From Phialocephala subalpina (lineage: Eukaryota > Ascomycota > Leotiomycetes > Helotiales > Mollisiaceae): 64,000 nt of DNA. The position numbers and the translations under genes are program-made. The stretch's first letter is position 1. Each line of letters starts with the position of its first letter. The notes below the pieces were generated by a model. It did not search any database and had not been told where the DNA came from. It saw only the letters and a list, made by a program, of their open reading frames with translations. The stretch is taken from NCBI GenBank assembly GCA_900073065.1, contig FJOG01000066.1, positions 42,150 to 106,149 of the forward strand, read 5' to 3'. Below are positions 11,099 to 22,210 of this stretch, in pieces.

Positions 11099-11457
11099 AA
11101 TCGTAGCTCGAAAGAAACAATATCGCATTTTGCTTCAACTCGAAGAGATAAGCATTTCATTTGGTATTAGCGGCTTCGAAAAGTATATCCTCAAATATTA
11201 AGGCCTTACGGAGATACCGGGAGTAAATAAGTGCACTTACCGCCCTTGGTAGAACAAAAACTGGTAGGAGCTAATGAATTGATTAGCGCGGTTCGTTCTG
11301 CCCAGGCGGTGAGTGCCTTTCTTTAGCCTTGGCACCTCCGTAATTCGACCACTCACGGCGTGTGGATTAACTTTGATTCCGGTTATAGACACAGGTGCTC
11401 GGCTACAGCCACAGGCTTGTGGTTGTAGCCAGAACCGCCTGTGGTTGTAACCAACGC

Positions 11458-12265
11458 CGGACCTAGCATTGAAATCACAAATAGCCTAATCACACAACAA
11501 CATTGCTGGTCGCACTAGTCACTGGTCTAGTACCTGTGCCGCAAATCAAGCTTAAATGACCAAAGTGAAGCTCGACTGTACCGCACACGACGATATTAAG
11601 ACTACACATGTGAGGAACAGCGAACAGGAAATGGCTACTGGACTTTAAGCTAATAAGGCCGAGCCGAGGCTAGCACCAGTACGGCAGGCGCCCTTGCGGC
11701 TTTGTCTTGGCGCCCACGGCATGCATGAAGCGGCTGCAAAACCCGCACCCGCACCTGCACGTGGTCCGGTACGTTCCTCTGGCTGCATCTGCCTCGATCG
11801 TTTCTCAAAGCAGGGAGAAGTTCAAGCTTCATCATCTGTGCCACAATGCCGACCAGAAGATCACATACGTAAAAGGTGATAGCACCGGCTGCTTCCCTCG
11901 ATTAAGGCTAGTTCGGCCACCTTCTACAGTTACCTTCGAGAATGGAAAGCATCATAACCATCAATCGTTCCCGCTTGTGGACACTAGATTTTGGGTACCT
12001 GCATACCTTCTCTGGACCCCACGTACGAGTCCCGTCTCTATCCCCCGCATCTACAAAGTAAGCTTCACTTGCTTTGCCACCTCTGTCGATCTCCCTCTGC
12101 GACAAGCAGAATTAGCCGAAATCGTATGGCTACTGGAAAGTTGAAGACTGATCCAAGGGCTCGATTCATCGGGGAAAGGAGACTTTGATACTCTCGATCC
12201 ATCGATTTCATTCTCTCCAAAATTTCTATGAGAACAGGTACGGCTTTTCTGGGCACTGCAAAAAC
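11458..12265. other. Intergenic region upstream of membrane-protein gene
   Basis: Open frames exist on the plus strand (about 11707-12144), but they show no family motif and overlap frames of similar length on the other strand. I treat it as 5' flank and untranslated leader of the gene starting at 12266. Confidence 0.35.
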
Positions 12266-14384
12266 ATGTCAACACGGAAAATAATGTCTCTCGAGTCTGC
12301 ATCTCTGCACCGCTGGCGGTCAATCTTTGTCATCCTGCTACTTATTGCTGTATTTCATACAATATGCCACGTGTCTCCCGATTACAGTCCTGATGTTGTT
12401 CATCTACACGAGGTCTTGACTAGATTCACAACTAGAGGGCAAGCCACAGTGGAGCTTTTCGCACCTTGGTCCACCATCGCTGCTTCGTCACCCGACAGTT
12501 ATGTATTCCTGACTATAGCATCCGATATTGCGTGGTCCTTAGTAGGTGCAATGTTTCTGAGGATGCTGGAAGAACATAAAATAGTGTCAGTGAACAGTCC
12601 CTCGACAAGGACGGTACTATATTCCTTCTTGGCTGGAATAGCATGGTACTCTAATTCGGAGAGACACAAACATCTCCTTACACTGGTGCGGCTCTTCTCC
12701 CCGCACAACATTGGTCAGGGAAGCGCTGATCCATTTAGGTCAATGAGGTGGCAGATGCATTCTTGACTCTGGCTCTTGTGACAATCACAGCTTGGGAGGA
12801 TCATCCTCGGTGGTTGCGTGGGTTGCTTTTTCTTGGTCTCGGAGATGCTCTGATCCTAAGTAGCTATGCCCTTGGCTCTAACGATGTCGACGCAGTTGCG
12901 GCATACATTCTATTATGCGCTGCTCGAGCGAGGATAATTGCCAGGAAAGTGGCAGACTGTAGATTTTCAATCGTAAGTCTAACCGACATTTGTTGTTATC
13001 GAAAGAGTATTTGACAGCTTACAGGTTTCTATTTTGTTCGAGGGAGTTTCACATCTCTCTATTTCATTCATAATATGGCCCATGTCCATAATGTTAATCA
13101 CTGGCGCACTTCTCCCAATGTCAGAATCAGCAGCTGGAGGAAACTACAATCTACGTTATCTGTCAGCCGATGCTCGCAGAGACTTGAGTCCATTTCCAGT
13201 CATCAGACCCTCTTCGCCACAAGCTGGACCTGGTTTCGGTCTTCGTCATGGCACAGCCTACACGTTGTATGTTCCAGGAGCGGGATTTCTCTGGAGTGAT
13301 TCCATGATCTGGAACCAAAGTTTGCCAGAAGGGGTGCGGAACTCTACAAGTCAACACGATGATGCCGTGGAAAGTCGCTGGTCCGTCGAAGGATCGTATC
13401 GCGTATTCTTTCAGGACAAGTTCATTGAGCGCTATCCATGGGAAGTCCGAAGCGCTCCAGGACTATCGCAGGGGCGGCGTACCTCACGGACAATACCTTC
13501 GAGTAGTGTCATACACTTATATGATTCTATAGCTTCTCGATACCTCTGTGTCATACCCGGTGAGCGAGTAGTAAGCGAAGCGGGCTACTTCAACATGGAT
13601 GAGAACGAGAAAAGCAGGATTCGAGTGGGGTGAGTCTACCCAAGAAACCAAATTTTTGTCATAGATGCTGAGATATCGTCGCAGAACCAATCCCAATCCT
13701 GCGTCGCCACATTGCGATTGGACGACCTATTATGACCCCATGGAAGATGATGGCATAACTTTCTACAATCACGAACATCAATGTAGCCTAGGGTCGACTT
13801 TTCGCTCAGTACCCGACCCTGAACATATTCAAAGCAACGATACTATGCTTCGCATCCTGAATCTCAAGCTCGAGGCAAGTTGCACGGCAAGTGCTAGTGA
13901 GGCAAGTTCACGGCTGTTTCTTGTCGAGAGCACTTCTCGTGTCGAGACACCTGGCTCTGCGAAGGGACCTTCAAATCAGGGACAGTCTCTCACTAATGGG
14001 TGGTTTCGAAGAGCTGTGCACTATCTCCAAGCGCGCCGCAGACTGGACCGCGTCCGAAAATATCATGGACATCTCCAAGATGAAGTTGGGACTGCAATAA
14101 ATGATATCGGAGGGAAGACACGACCTCTGGATCTTTGGAAACCGGATATTCTGATGTGCATCTTGTATCTATTAGTCTGGGTGACTGGCGTACTTCATCA
14201 CCGGCGATTTCGTGGCAATGCTGCCAATTTATTTGGTAATGATTTGCCAGCACACTCTCAACTTGGAAGTGTTTTTGTGATGTGTCATATAATTGCGTAC
14301 TACATTCTGGGAGTGAAGATGCTACATTCTTCTCGAGCAGCTGGATTGGTAAGCTTATATGGTTTCACAGAGTACGCGATATAG
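12266..14384 (+). CDS. Multi-pass membrane protein, unrecognised family
   Basis: Four-exon model: 12266-12685, 12739-12972, 13025-13629 and 13685-14384, 652 aa. The three introns are 52-55 bp with donors GTGCGG, GTAAGT and GTGAGT, acceptors TTTAG, TACAG and CGCAG, branch-like GCTGA, and matching phases 0, 0 and 2. The third acceptor could also lie nine bases upstream. Hydrophobic segments are near residues 18-35 (FVILLLIAVFHTICHV), 85-105, 145-160, 165-195, and 225-245 (LSISFIIWPMSIMLITG). A long soluble loop with Trp/Tyr-rich sequence follows, then two more segments close to the C-terminus (ILMCILYLLVWVTGVL and VFVMCHIIAYYILGV). That makes about seven, so it should be an integral membrane protein. 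I know no family with this layout. A GTAAGC after residue AAGL near 14350 with an acceptor at about 14467 could give an alternative C-terminus ending at 14522. Confidence 0.7.
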
Positions 14385-14512
14385 AGGGTATGAGACAATC
14401 GATCGAATGTTTTGCTCGTCGTCGAAATGCTTATGATATTTCAATTTGAAAAACATAACCTATGCAGACTTTAACGTGCTCTATAACGGCTTCTGCAACC
14501 CCTTCCCTTCGC

Positions 14513-15376
14513 CTATCCTGATTTGCTAGGATCAATCTTCACAACCCCGAGTACTCGATTTTTATTCAAACATTCAATCTCCTTCCTAACGTTTTCCTCG
14601 GTCTGTTCATTGAAGTGGGCATAGAAGCCAAGAAATTCTTCAACGCTATCGTAGACATCGCTATGCCAATCTCCGTCATGGACCCCATACCTCCACTTCC
14701 ACTCTTCACCGTCCTCGCGACGGCAATAAAGGGCGTAAGAGCCGCCCCACTCGCTATCTTGCGGACCGGCGCCAATCTTGAACGCAACAGCAATCTTCCA
14801 GTCCTCCCAGAGGCCCATCAAATGACTGTCTCCTCCCCCCTCCTCGTTGTCCTGGTTAGGCACAATGACATATTCTGTCATGTATTCCAGCCCATATTCT
14901 TCAATGGAAGATATGAAATCGGTTTGCCGCCGCTCGCGATAGCGAGCAAGTCCAGGACCAGTGACGGCGCTGACAAGTGTACAAAGATACTCCAAGTCCG
15001 GCGGAGGAAATTCCGCCACCTCAACGCTCTCCGGGATATTCGCGCGGATGCCAACAAAATATTCTTGTCGTTCATTTAGATTGACTGGTAGGTTCAAAAC
15101 TCCGTCCAAGTCACAGTGGCTGATAACATCGGCGCGCACATCGTCGTTGAGTAGGTCTCGTGGCAACGTGATGTTTTCGGGAATAGAACTGATGTAGTGA
15201 TCTTGAAGCTCTTTGATGCGTAGTCTGTCGGCGCCTTCTTGAGACCAGTTCGGTGGGACTGCTTGCGCTTCTACGCCTTCTATCACGAGGCGCATCAAGA
15301 TGAAGTTGTGCTGTGATACGGTTTCGCGATATTGTTGCAATGCTGTTGCAATTTTGGTGCGTCGATCGTCGTCCAT
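14513..15376 (-). CDS. Hypothetical cytosolic protein, 287 aa
   Basis: Intact single-exon frame from ATG 15376 to TGA/TAG at 14513. The codon use and long uninterrupted frame support coding. The N-terminal half is helical and acidic. The C-terminal half is rich in Trp and Gly, with MGLWEDWKIAVAFKIG, EWGGSYALYCRREDGEEWKW and HDGDWHSDVYDSVEEFLGFY, suggesting a beta-rich module resembling domains that read as W-x-W...D-x-V-x-EFL. This last pattern recalls SMI1/KNR4-type folds, but I cannot confirm that. No signal peptide or membrane helix. It converges with the membrane-protein gene ending at 14384, leaving about 130 bp between them. Confidence 0.65.
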   Translation of the reverse strand: MDDDRRTKIATALQQYRETVSQHNFILMRLVIEGVEAQAVPPNWSQEGADRLRIKELQDHYISSIPENITLPRDLLNDDVRADVISHCDLDGVLNLPVNLNERQEYFVGIRANIPESVEVAEFPPPDLEYLCTLVSAVTGPGLARYRERRQTDFISSIEEYGLEYMTEYVIVPNQDNEEGGGDSHLMGLWEDWKIAVAFKIGAGPQDSEWGGSYALYCRREDGEEWKWRYGVHDGDWHSDVYDSVEEFLGFYAHFNEQTEENVRKEIECLNKNRVLGVVKIDPSKSG

Positions 15377-15609
15377 CTTGTCAAGGTTTCCTGCTTGTTT
15401 CGTGATGCGTGTAATGATTGCTCAGGAGCAGGTTTCATTTGATAAAGAAGTTGAGAGAGCGGGCTGGGGATAAATACTTAGCTAGTTGGACTAAACGCCG
15501 CTTTCCCTTGCTAGCGTCTAGTTCGAGACTTAACTGCGACTTTAGGAATAGTCTAATAAGCCACGGTGGAGAAAGAAATACCCCGTGCTATTCCATACCC
15601 AAACTCTAA

Positions 15610-17340
15610 TAATATATCAAGAAAGAAAAGACAACAAATTTGTTCGGAAATATATTAAACTTTCGTGAAACTAATAGAATCGCCAGTATAATATCACGTG
15701 GGGCCTTATATTAAGTTTATATTCTTAAGTAAACTTTTATTTATTATAAGGGGGCGCGGCGCCCTTCTTAACCCAAAACCCAAAAAGGGGATTTATTTAA
15801 AGGAAATATTAAATTAAATTAATTTTATTATAATTTTCTTCTAAAATAATTTCAAAAATAATTAATTATTATTTAATATAATATAAAATAAAATAAAATA
15901 TTATTTATTAAAAATTATATAATTATAAAAAGATTTTATGATTTTAAAATATAATATTTTATATAATTATTATTTTTATTATAATTATAAATTCAAAATT
16001 AATAATAAATTATATAATTATATTTATTTTTTAAATAATTTAATTTAATAAATATTATATAATTAATTAATTTTAATCTTTTTATAAATAAATTATTTTT
16101 GATTATATAAAAAGAATAAAATTTGAATTATTTATTAATATCACGGCTTAGCCTCGGCTCGAGTCTAATCACGTGATCACGTGCTAGCATAGGCGGTGTG
16201 GCATGGTAGAATAGTTAGATATTATCAAGGGCTTGCCCTCGAGCTCCCTTTTTCTCTTTTAGTTTAATTTGATTTTAATAAAACCAATTTTCTAATAATA
16301 TTTTTGTGTTTAAAATTTAAAATTTATAATAAATTATTAAAAGAAATTAATTAGAAAATAAATAAAAATAAAATAAATATATAATATATAATAATATTAA
16401 AAACTTTAAACTTTAAAATAAAAATTTAAAATATATAATATTAAATTAATAATTAAAATATAATATAATAAAAATTTTAATATTTGAAAATTAATATAAT
16501 ATTTTTAATAAATTAATTAAATTTTAAAAGAAATTATTTTATAAAATACAAATTAAATTTAAAAAGAAATATTATATAAATAAATATATAATTCTTTTAT
16601 TATTAAAATATTAATTTAGAAAATTAATTATAAATTATAATAATAATTTTATTTCTAATTAATTTTATAAATATTATAATTTCTTTTTAAATATTTTTCC
16701 TTTTATATAATCGAAAATAATTTACTTTGAATTTAATAAATTTATTTATAAAAATATATTAAATAATTTTATTATATATTTAAAATTAAATAATTTATTT
16801 AATATTTATATTTATAATTACGATTATAATTTCGAATATAAATAATTAATTCTTTTTATAATTTGTTTATAATTAATAATTGATTTAATATATTTATAAA
16901 AAAATTTAATAAAAAAAATCTTTTTATATATTTTAATCAAATATTTAATATTATTATTTTATAAAAAAAATTTAATTTATAAGTAAAATATTATTAAGAA
17001 TTATTAAAATAATTTTTTGATTTATTTTTTAAATAAATCTTTTTATAAAATTCGAAAAAATTAAAAGAAATAATTTTCTTTAAAAAAATATTATTAATTT
17101 GATTTCTTTTATTTTTCTTCATATAAATAATTAATAATTAATAAAAAAATTTAAAATTTAAAATTTCGAAATCAAATTCTAAAAATAAATTAAATTAGAT
17201 TATATTAAAATTAGTTTACTCGCTTAAATAAATCAATTAATATTTCGATTTATTGGTTATTTTTCTATCTAAAAATAATCTTCCTTGTAATTTTCGTTAT
17301 AACCCCTTTATAAGGTTTTGGGCATTTGACTTCTTTTCGC
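15610..17340. other. Extreme AT-rich (RIP-like) island
   Basis: About 1.7 kb is almost only A and T (runs of ATTATAAT, TTTAATTAA). Short GC-containing islets interrupt it at about 15,690-15,800 (with GGGGCGCGGCGCCC) and 16,140-16,260 (with the perfect palindrome CACGTGATCACGTG, 16170-16183). Nothing is coding. Such AT blocks in ascomycetes usually are transposons destroyed by RIP; here no recognisable transposon protein survives. Confidence 0.8.
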
Positions 17341-18062
17341 GACTTTAATAACTCAAAAAATAAAGATCGCATTGATTCGGGATATTAGGACAAGTTTTTT
17401 TCCGATTCTAAACTCTATAACGATGTCGCCGTATCTCTAATTGCTTCTATATTCATTGCGATGCGCAGCTTCAAAGCTGTGCGCATGTGATTTAAGCGAG
17501 GGTTTGATATACCAAAAAAGGGGGTCCAATATACCAAGCACCCAAAGATTGGCTGCTTATTGCTATGCTTGGTTGACGGGATCCTGTGCTAAGGACTCTG
17601 TTGAGTAATCACAGAATTCAAAAATCCAAAATTGCTAGCTCCCAAGTATGGCGGTGCAAATAGGCAATATCGGTGATGGCGCACACATTAATTACCCAAA
17701 CGCTTTGGAGCTACTTTCATAGTCCACCACGACTATAACCGATCAAGTATTCCCAAACTTCACATTAAGATCCTGCTTGGAATCCTTCTCAGTACAGCGC
17801 AGCCGTCCGCAGCAACGTAGCCTTTGCAGCATATCTGCAACCTCGTCACGCCAGAGCTTTGGATTGGGTAGATCGGATACTGTCTTTATGAAAGGGCACA
17901 GCATCGTTGGAAACACTCGCTGCTTGTACGCAAGCTCCTTTTCAACGAGGAGCGTGGATAGGATGGATCGTATTCAATCGTTATAAAGCGATGCTACAGG
18001 ACCAATTCCATCTTGAGAACAAGTCAAGGCACCGATTTTTTTCTGTGCCGGCTATGCTGTGA
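17341..18062. other. Non-coding flank of the AT island
   Basis: Composition returns to normal at about 17,340. Short frames only; no supported gene. Confidence 0.35.
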
Positions 18063-18175
18063 TGAATGAAATTTTTCAATTGCCCGCGCAGATACGAGTG
18101 GAAGAAAGATATGTTCCCCTTGCTTCCCTCTGCTTGGCAGTTGAGAACATCTATAAAAACATCTATCTCCTCCAC
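18063..18175 (+). pseudogene. Short coding-like remnant, unrecognised
   Basis: From ATG 18063 the frame reads MNEIFQLPAQIRVEERYVPL, then ASLCLAVENIYKNIYLLHKF, which looks like a real amphipathic helical protein segment, and then degrades into stops. Overlapping frames on the same strand are longer but lower in quality. Family unknown. It could be an exon of a gene I cannot reconstruct. Confidence 0.25.
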
Positions 18176-19466
18176 AAGTTTCGCACAACAATTTACCTAC
18201 TTATCAGATCATCACCTTCATAATTCAGCAAGACAATCTTACTTGCGAGGCGAGCATTTGAAAGCCGCAAGAGAAGAGATATTTGCTGCAAGCTTCGAGC
18301 TGGACATCGGTTATGCAGATTGTGCTGGCCTGGAAGAGGACTTTTATTGGGAGATAGGACACATCATTTTTGGTGTAACTCCAACTCTCTGAATACTGGG
18401 CTTCGGCCACGCTTGCGGGGCTTTCCTCCTTAGCTTGTAGAGTTCTTCTTCCATGACTACAAAGTATAGCCTGGGAAATGCCGCTCGATCTCTGCCAAAG
18501 TCTTGTCATGTGAAGAGGTAATTTATCAGATCCCTCTCCCTTGCCGTTATCTGCAAAGTACCAAACCGCGGGAGGTATGCTAGGTGAGCTTGGACTCCTG
18601 GCCCTGCGCTCCTCCACTAGCAGCAAGTGAGCCACTGTCAAAACAGCCTCAGTTCGGAGCGTCACTCCCACCCAGACGTGTGGAGGCATCTACACGGCTG
18701 TCATCCACTAGTCCGCGAGACAACATATCCATGTCTGCCACAGCCTCCAGCGCAGATCTCAATGCCGTCCAAGGGCCTCGTCAATAAAGGACAGGGCCCA
18801 CGATCTTAAGTGATCGTGTAACATGCTTTCCCAAGCCCAGGCTACACAAACCAATCAAGCAAGCCGATGTGCTTAGTGACAGCTCATACAGCTCTTTGGA
18901 GCTGTCAGCATGTACTACGCACAGGTCGATTCCAGAACTTTGATGGTGGAGCACAATACCATGTAAATTGCTCCAGCAAAGCCGGTACTAGCCTGAACAT
19001 ACCTCAGTTAACCGATTTTTTTACTGATCTGCATAATGCCTCTTCTGCTTGCGCTTCTTCAGGACAACCAAAAAGTATACTATTCGGGGGCTGGCCTTCA
19101 ACTGAAAACCCCCCTCTATCCACGATTCTCCTAGGCATTTGAATCTGTGAACTTGCCTCGGATCCCAGGCTCATCTATAACCACACCTTCAGCTGCTGCC
19201 GGCTATTGCGGATCGATTTCTGCCACGCGCAGCTTGCTACCTGGAAGCTTTTCAGGAAGTTGAATTTGATTCGAAGCAGGTTTGCGCAACAGGGTTGGCA
19301 TGGAAGTGTAGGGAATGGGGGGAAAGGCAGTCATCGATTGTGTGTAGACAGAGAAACTGAGATCTGAGATGTCGAGATGGAAACAAAGAGTTTTATGTAA
19401 AGAGCACCTCCCTCGCAACGTCGTTCCTGACATGTACCCATCCACGTGCCCTTAATGCCTCGCCAC
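18176..19466. other. Gene-poor stretch
   Basis: Several short frames on both strands overlap one another; none shows a domain or a convincing splice pattern. No RNA gene seen. Confidence 0.35.
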
Positions 19467-19966
19467 TTATGGATGTTCTCGTACTAAAATCTACTTCCTT
19501 CTTACTAGTTGGTCCTCCTTCTAAATCCAGTCCTCCTTCTAAATCAATCTTGGCCGCTTGCTTGGCTCGAACTCGGGGTCCTCAGCAGCGACTTGGCTTC
19601 GCTTCTGACCCTTCTTTTCCACGAGCCTGTGGTGTTCTCGGCCAGGAATTCATCGATGTAAACTTCCGCCTCGCTCAAATTGAATTCGGGCTCCCATGTG
19701 GGCTTCCGATCTACCCTTATGGATGTTCTCGTACTAAAATCTACTTCCTTCTTACTAGTTGGTCCTCCTTCTAAATCCAGTCCTCCTTCTAAATCAATCT
19801 TGGCCGCTTGCTTGGCTCGAACTCGGGGTCCTCAGCAGCGACTTGGCTTCGCTTCTGACCCTTCTTTTCCACGAGCCTGTGGTGTTCTCGGCCAGGAATT
19901 CATCGATGTAAACTTCCGCCTCGCTCAAATTGAATTCGGGCTCCCATGTGGGCTTCCGATCTACCC
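19467..19966. repeat. Perfect 250-bp tandem duplication
   Basis: Bases 19467-19716 and 19717-19966 are identical as far as I can compare them by eye, head to tail. On the minus strand each copy encodes KPTWEPEFNLSEAEVYIDEF, which resembles the C-terminal end of a chromodomain (W-E-P-x-x-N-L...I-x-E-F), followed by a basic tail with stops. Absence of any mismatch implies a very recent event or an assembly artefact. Confidence 0.85.
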
Positions 19967-20119
19967 TCGACCCTGCAAATTTACCAAAGCTTATTCGGAT
20001 TAGTAATTGCCTTGTCTTGATGAGCTTCTCCAGCGTCAGGAGATTTGAGGTTTTTGGAAGTGGTACTACTACTACTCATGACTTCTTTACAGAATGCTGA
20101 GATCCTAGCGACTTTTTGA

Positions 20120-21104
20120 TCAGCACTGCGTTTTCGGGGGCGATGAGCTGGAGCTGGCTTTGCAAGTTGTACTGCGTGCTGAGGTTTTTTTTCGTTCGGA
20201 AGGTTTGGCACTCAAGGTTGAACTGCGACTAGGAACAACAGAATTGTTTGGCTGCTTGGGTTGGATATTGCTAGCACCCCTTTCGTATTCCTCAGCGAAG
20301 ACATCGAAGAAGTAATCTCCTGGTTCATCAGCATTTTCACGACCAACGTGCTTCGTGCTGTCTGCTGTAAACTCCGTGTTGGGTTGTAGCTCGCGGGCTT
20401 GGCATGAGATCGAGTTGCCGTTGTGAACCACGTCGTCGTTATCATTGGTTTCATCTTCGTCACGGTCAATGACTGGACGATTGGAAGGAGGCGTGGTTCC
20501 CGAACCCAAGGTCTGCCCGCCCCTTGGGCCTTGATCTGCATCTTCCGATATAGAGTCGGCATCAAGCTCGCTATCGATTTGAGATGCAATGTCAGAATCA
20601 TCATCACCCATCCAAATCACGTCTGGAACGCTATTAGCGAGTTTTCAGACTAGTAATCATGCTAATATTGGAAGACTCAGAATACGTACCATCATAGATT
20701 GAATTCCTACACCAGACTGAGCTATGTTTTTGATTCTGACATCTGGCATTTCCACTGGAGCTCAGTTCCGCGTTTACCAAAAAAGAATTCTTCTTAGCAT
20801 CCACTACACATTGCTTTAGAGTTGGGAACTCGTCCGCAGTATCGTCGTCACTAAGGCAATTTCCCGCTCCTCTCGAATTCCCTGAACGATGTTAGTTATG
20901 GTGACCATGATAGCAGTTTTGACATGTACCTTGCTTTGGAATGAGACTATCTCCACGATCCCGCTGCCTTTGGGCCAGGTCGGTCATCTTCGCGATAGTG
21001 GCAACAGAACGTGCTAGAGAAGTAGCAGCAGGGCCGCGTGAAGCCGAGGAACGCGAAGGCTGGCTGACAGAGCCCGGAAGGATGTAAAAAGTAATAGAAT
21101 CCAT
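20120..21104 (-). CDS. Acidic Ser-rich protein, probable nuclear; frameshift near 3' end
   Basis: Three exons read down the minus strand: 20930-21104, 20690-20881 and 20120-20622. The introns 20882-20929 (48 bp) and 20623-20689 (67 bp) use GTACAT/TTCAG and GTACGT/CCAG, with phase 1 kept throughout. The product is about 289 aa: an N-terminal Ser/Ala-rich segment, then a strongly acidic region (DDDSDIASQIDSELDADSIS), an FFDVFAEEYERG block and a basic Ser/Lys tail. At about 20186-20193 lies a run of eight A (minus strand). The annotated frame stops at TGC-TGA 20120, but the neighbouring frame across the A-run continues for 60 further codons with KPAPAHRPRKRSADQKVARI to 19981, which looks coding. 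A one-base slip, in the genome or the assembly, probably truncated the gene. Together with the chromodomain-like tail just downstream it may have been one chromatin protein; this is inference. Confidence 0.55.
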
Positions 21105-21143
21105 GGCCCAAGTAGATCGTCAAATGCTCGGTTTGCTTGTGTG

Positions 21144-22200
21144 TCAGACTTCGTTCTCGAGGAGCTGCCAAGGAGGTTTATATAACACTACGCACACTGG
21201 TATATCAGTGTCTGGTCCAAACTCCGTATCAATCTCGCGCTTGCTGCCAACAATGCTGATCGTGCGGAGCATATCAATGGATACGAGGACGCAGCTTGAC
21301 GCTGTTGCCTGCGCCTGCATTACAGAGGCAGGTCCGTCGTAATCTTGAGGGATCCACGATATCTCCTCCAATCCAACCTTTTCCCGTCTGAGATCGCCTT
21401 TCCCAATTTACAGACCGCAGAAGTTCGCCGGTAGCAGGGGCAGCGGACAACCAGTGCTGGAGCGAATCGTCAAAGGAGCAACGGATGAATTCTGGGCAAT
21501 CCCAAGCATTTTGGTGCATGTCGCAAATTTGGCCTACAACTATACCGAGAGGAGGACCGCAAATTCCACTGTTCAGTGCCCTGTGCGTAAAGATTCCCAA
21601 ATATCTGTAGAGCCGCCATCCGGTGCGCAATCACGCCATGTTCCCTCCTGAGCTGGAAGATGACTGACCTGTAGCCTCCGGCGCAACGGGCTAGGGGCCG
21701 CAGCACCAGCTGTAAGGGGGCGTGTCGTGTCCGAGGCGGCGCAGCTCTCAGCTTCCCCACCTGCCACGCCAGCGCCATTGCCTTGGTATCCCACTGTGAG
21801 GTTCGGAGTTTCGCAGTCAGAATGGCAATGGGTGACCTGCCTTGGCTGTAGCCCCGAGGATGCCCAGGAGGACTGGGTCGAAGGGCCGCAGCGCAGGAAC
21901 ACGAGAAGAAGATCACCGAAACAACAGTTAGATTGAGTTGATTAGGGTAGAGAAGCAACTTTCAGGAGATTGTAGGCCTACTGTGATACCCAATCCTGCT
22001 GCTCTTGCCTCCGGTCCCTGTCACTTTCCGGTCCATCTCGGATGGTGACAGAGTACGCTCTCGATCTGCGGCAACGCCGCCAGTGTTGCGATCCGCTGCT
22101 ATGAATAGCAGGATAACTACAGTAATGAAACCGGTTATAATCCTTCACAGCGCCCAATGTCTGCTATCATCATCAGTAATTAGAGCAGAGCAGAGGAGAG
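21144..22200 (-). other. Possible intron-containing gene, not resolved
   Basis: Minus-strand frames here look partly coding: a hydrophobic helix near 22100 (ITGFITVVILLFIAADRN), a Cys-containing block near 21600-21430 (YLGIFTHRALNSGICGPPLG and CDMHQNAWDCPEFIRC), and a C-terminal block 21371-21144 (ISWIPQDYDGPASVMQAQAT). A GTAAAT..GGAG intron of about 46 bp could join the last two. I cannot connect the membrane helix to the rest with consistent phases, so no model is given. If real, it would be a membrane-anchored protein of unknown family. Confidence 0.3.
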
Positions 22201-22210
22201 GAGGGGCGTA

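Larger units (their letters stand above)
10746..11457. mobile_element. Non-autonomous inverted-repeat (MITE/foldback-like) element
   Basis: A 712-bp element bounded by imperfect inverted repeats of about 110 bp: left arm 10746-10857 starts GCGTTGGTTACAAC; right arm 11345-11457 ends GTTGTAACCAACGC. Most of the roughly ten mismatches between arms are C/T or G/A transitions, as RIP would give. The interior carries a 19-bp minisatellite and a 41-bp palindrome. No transposase is encoded and no clear target-site duplication is visible at the ends I chose, so the true boundary may differ by a few bases. Confidence 0.75.

Noticed and set aside
10746..11457. CRISPR-like array in the 19-bp repeats
   Set aside because: Repeats are directly adjacent without spacers and the organism is eukaryotic; it is a minisatellite.
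11707..12144. Plus-strand 145-codon frame
   Set aside because: Composition rich in His, Pro and Ser, no domain, overlapped by comparable frames on both strands; probably leader or spacer.
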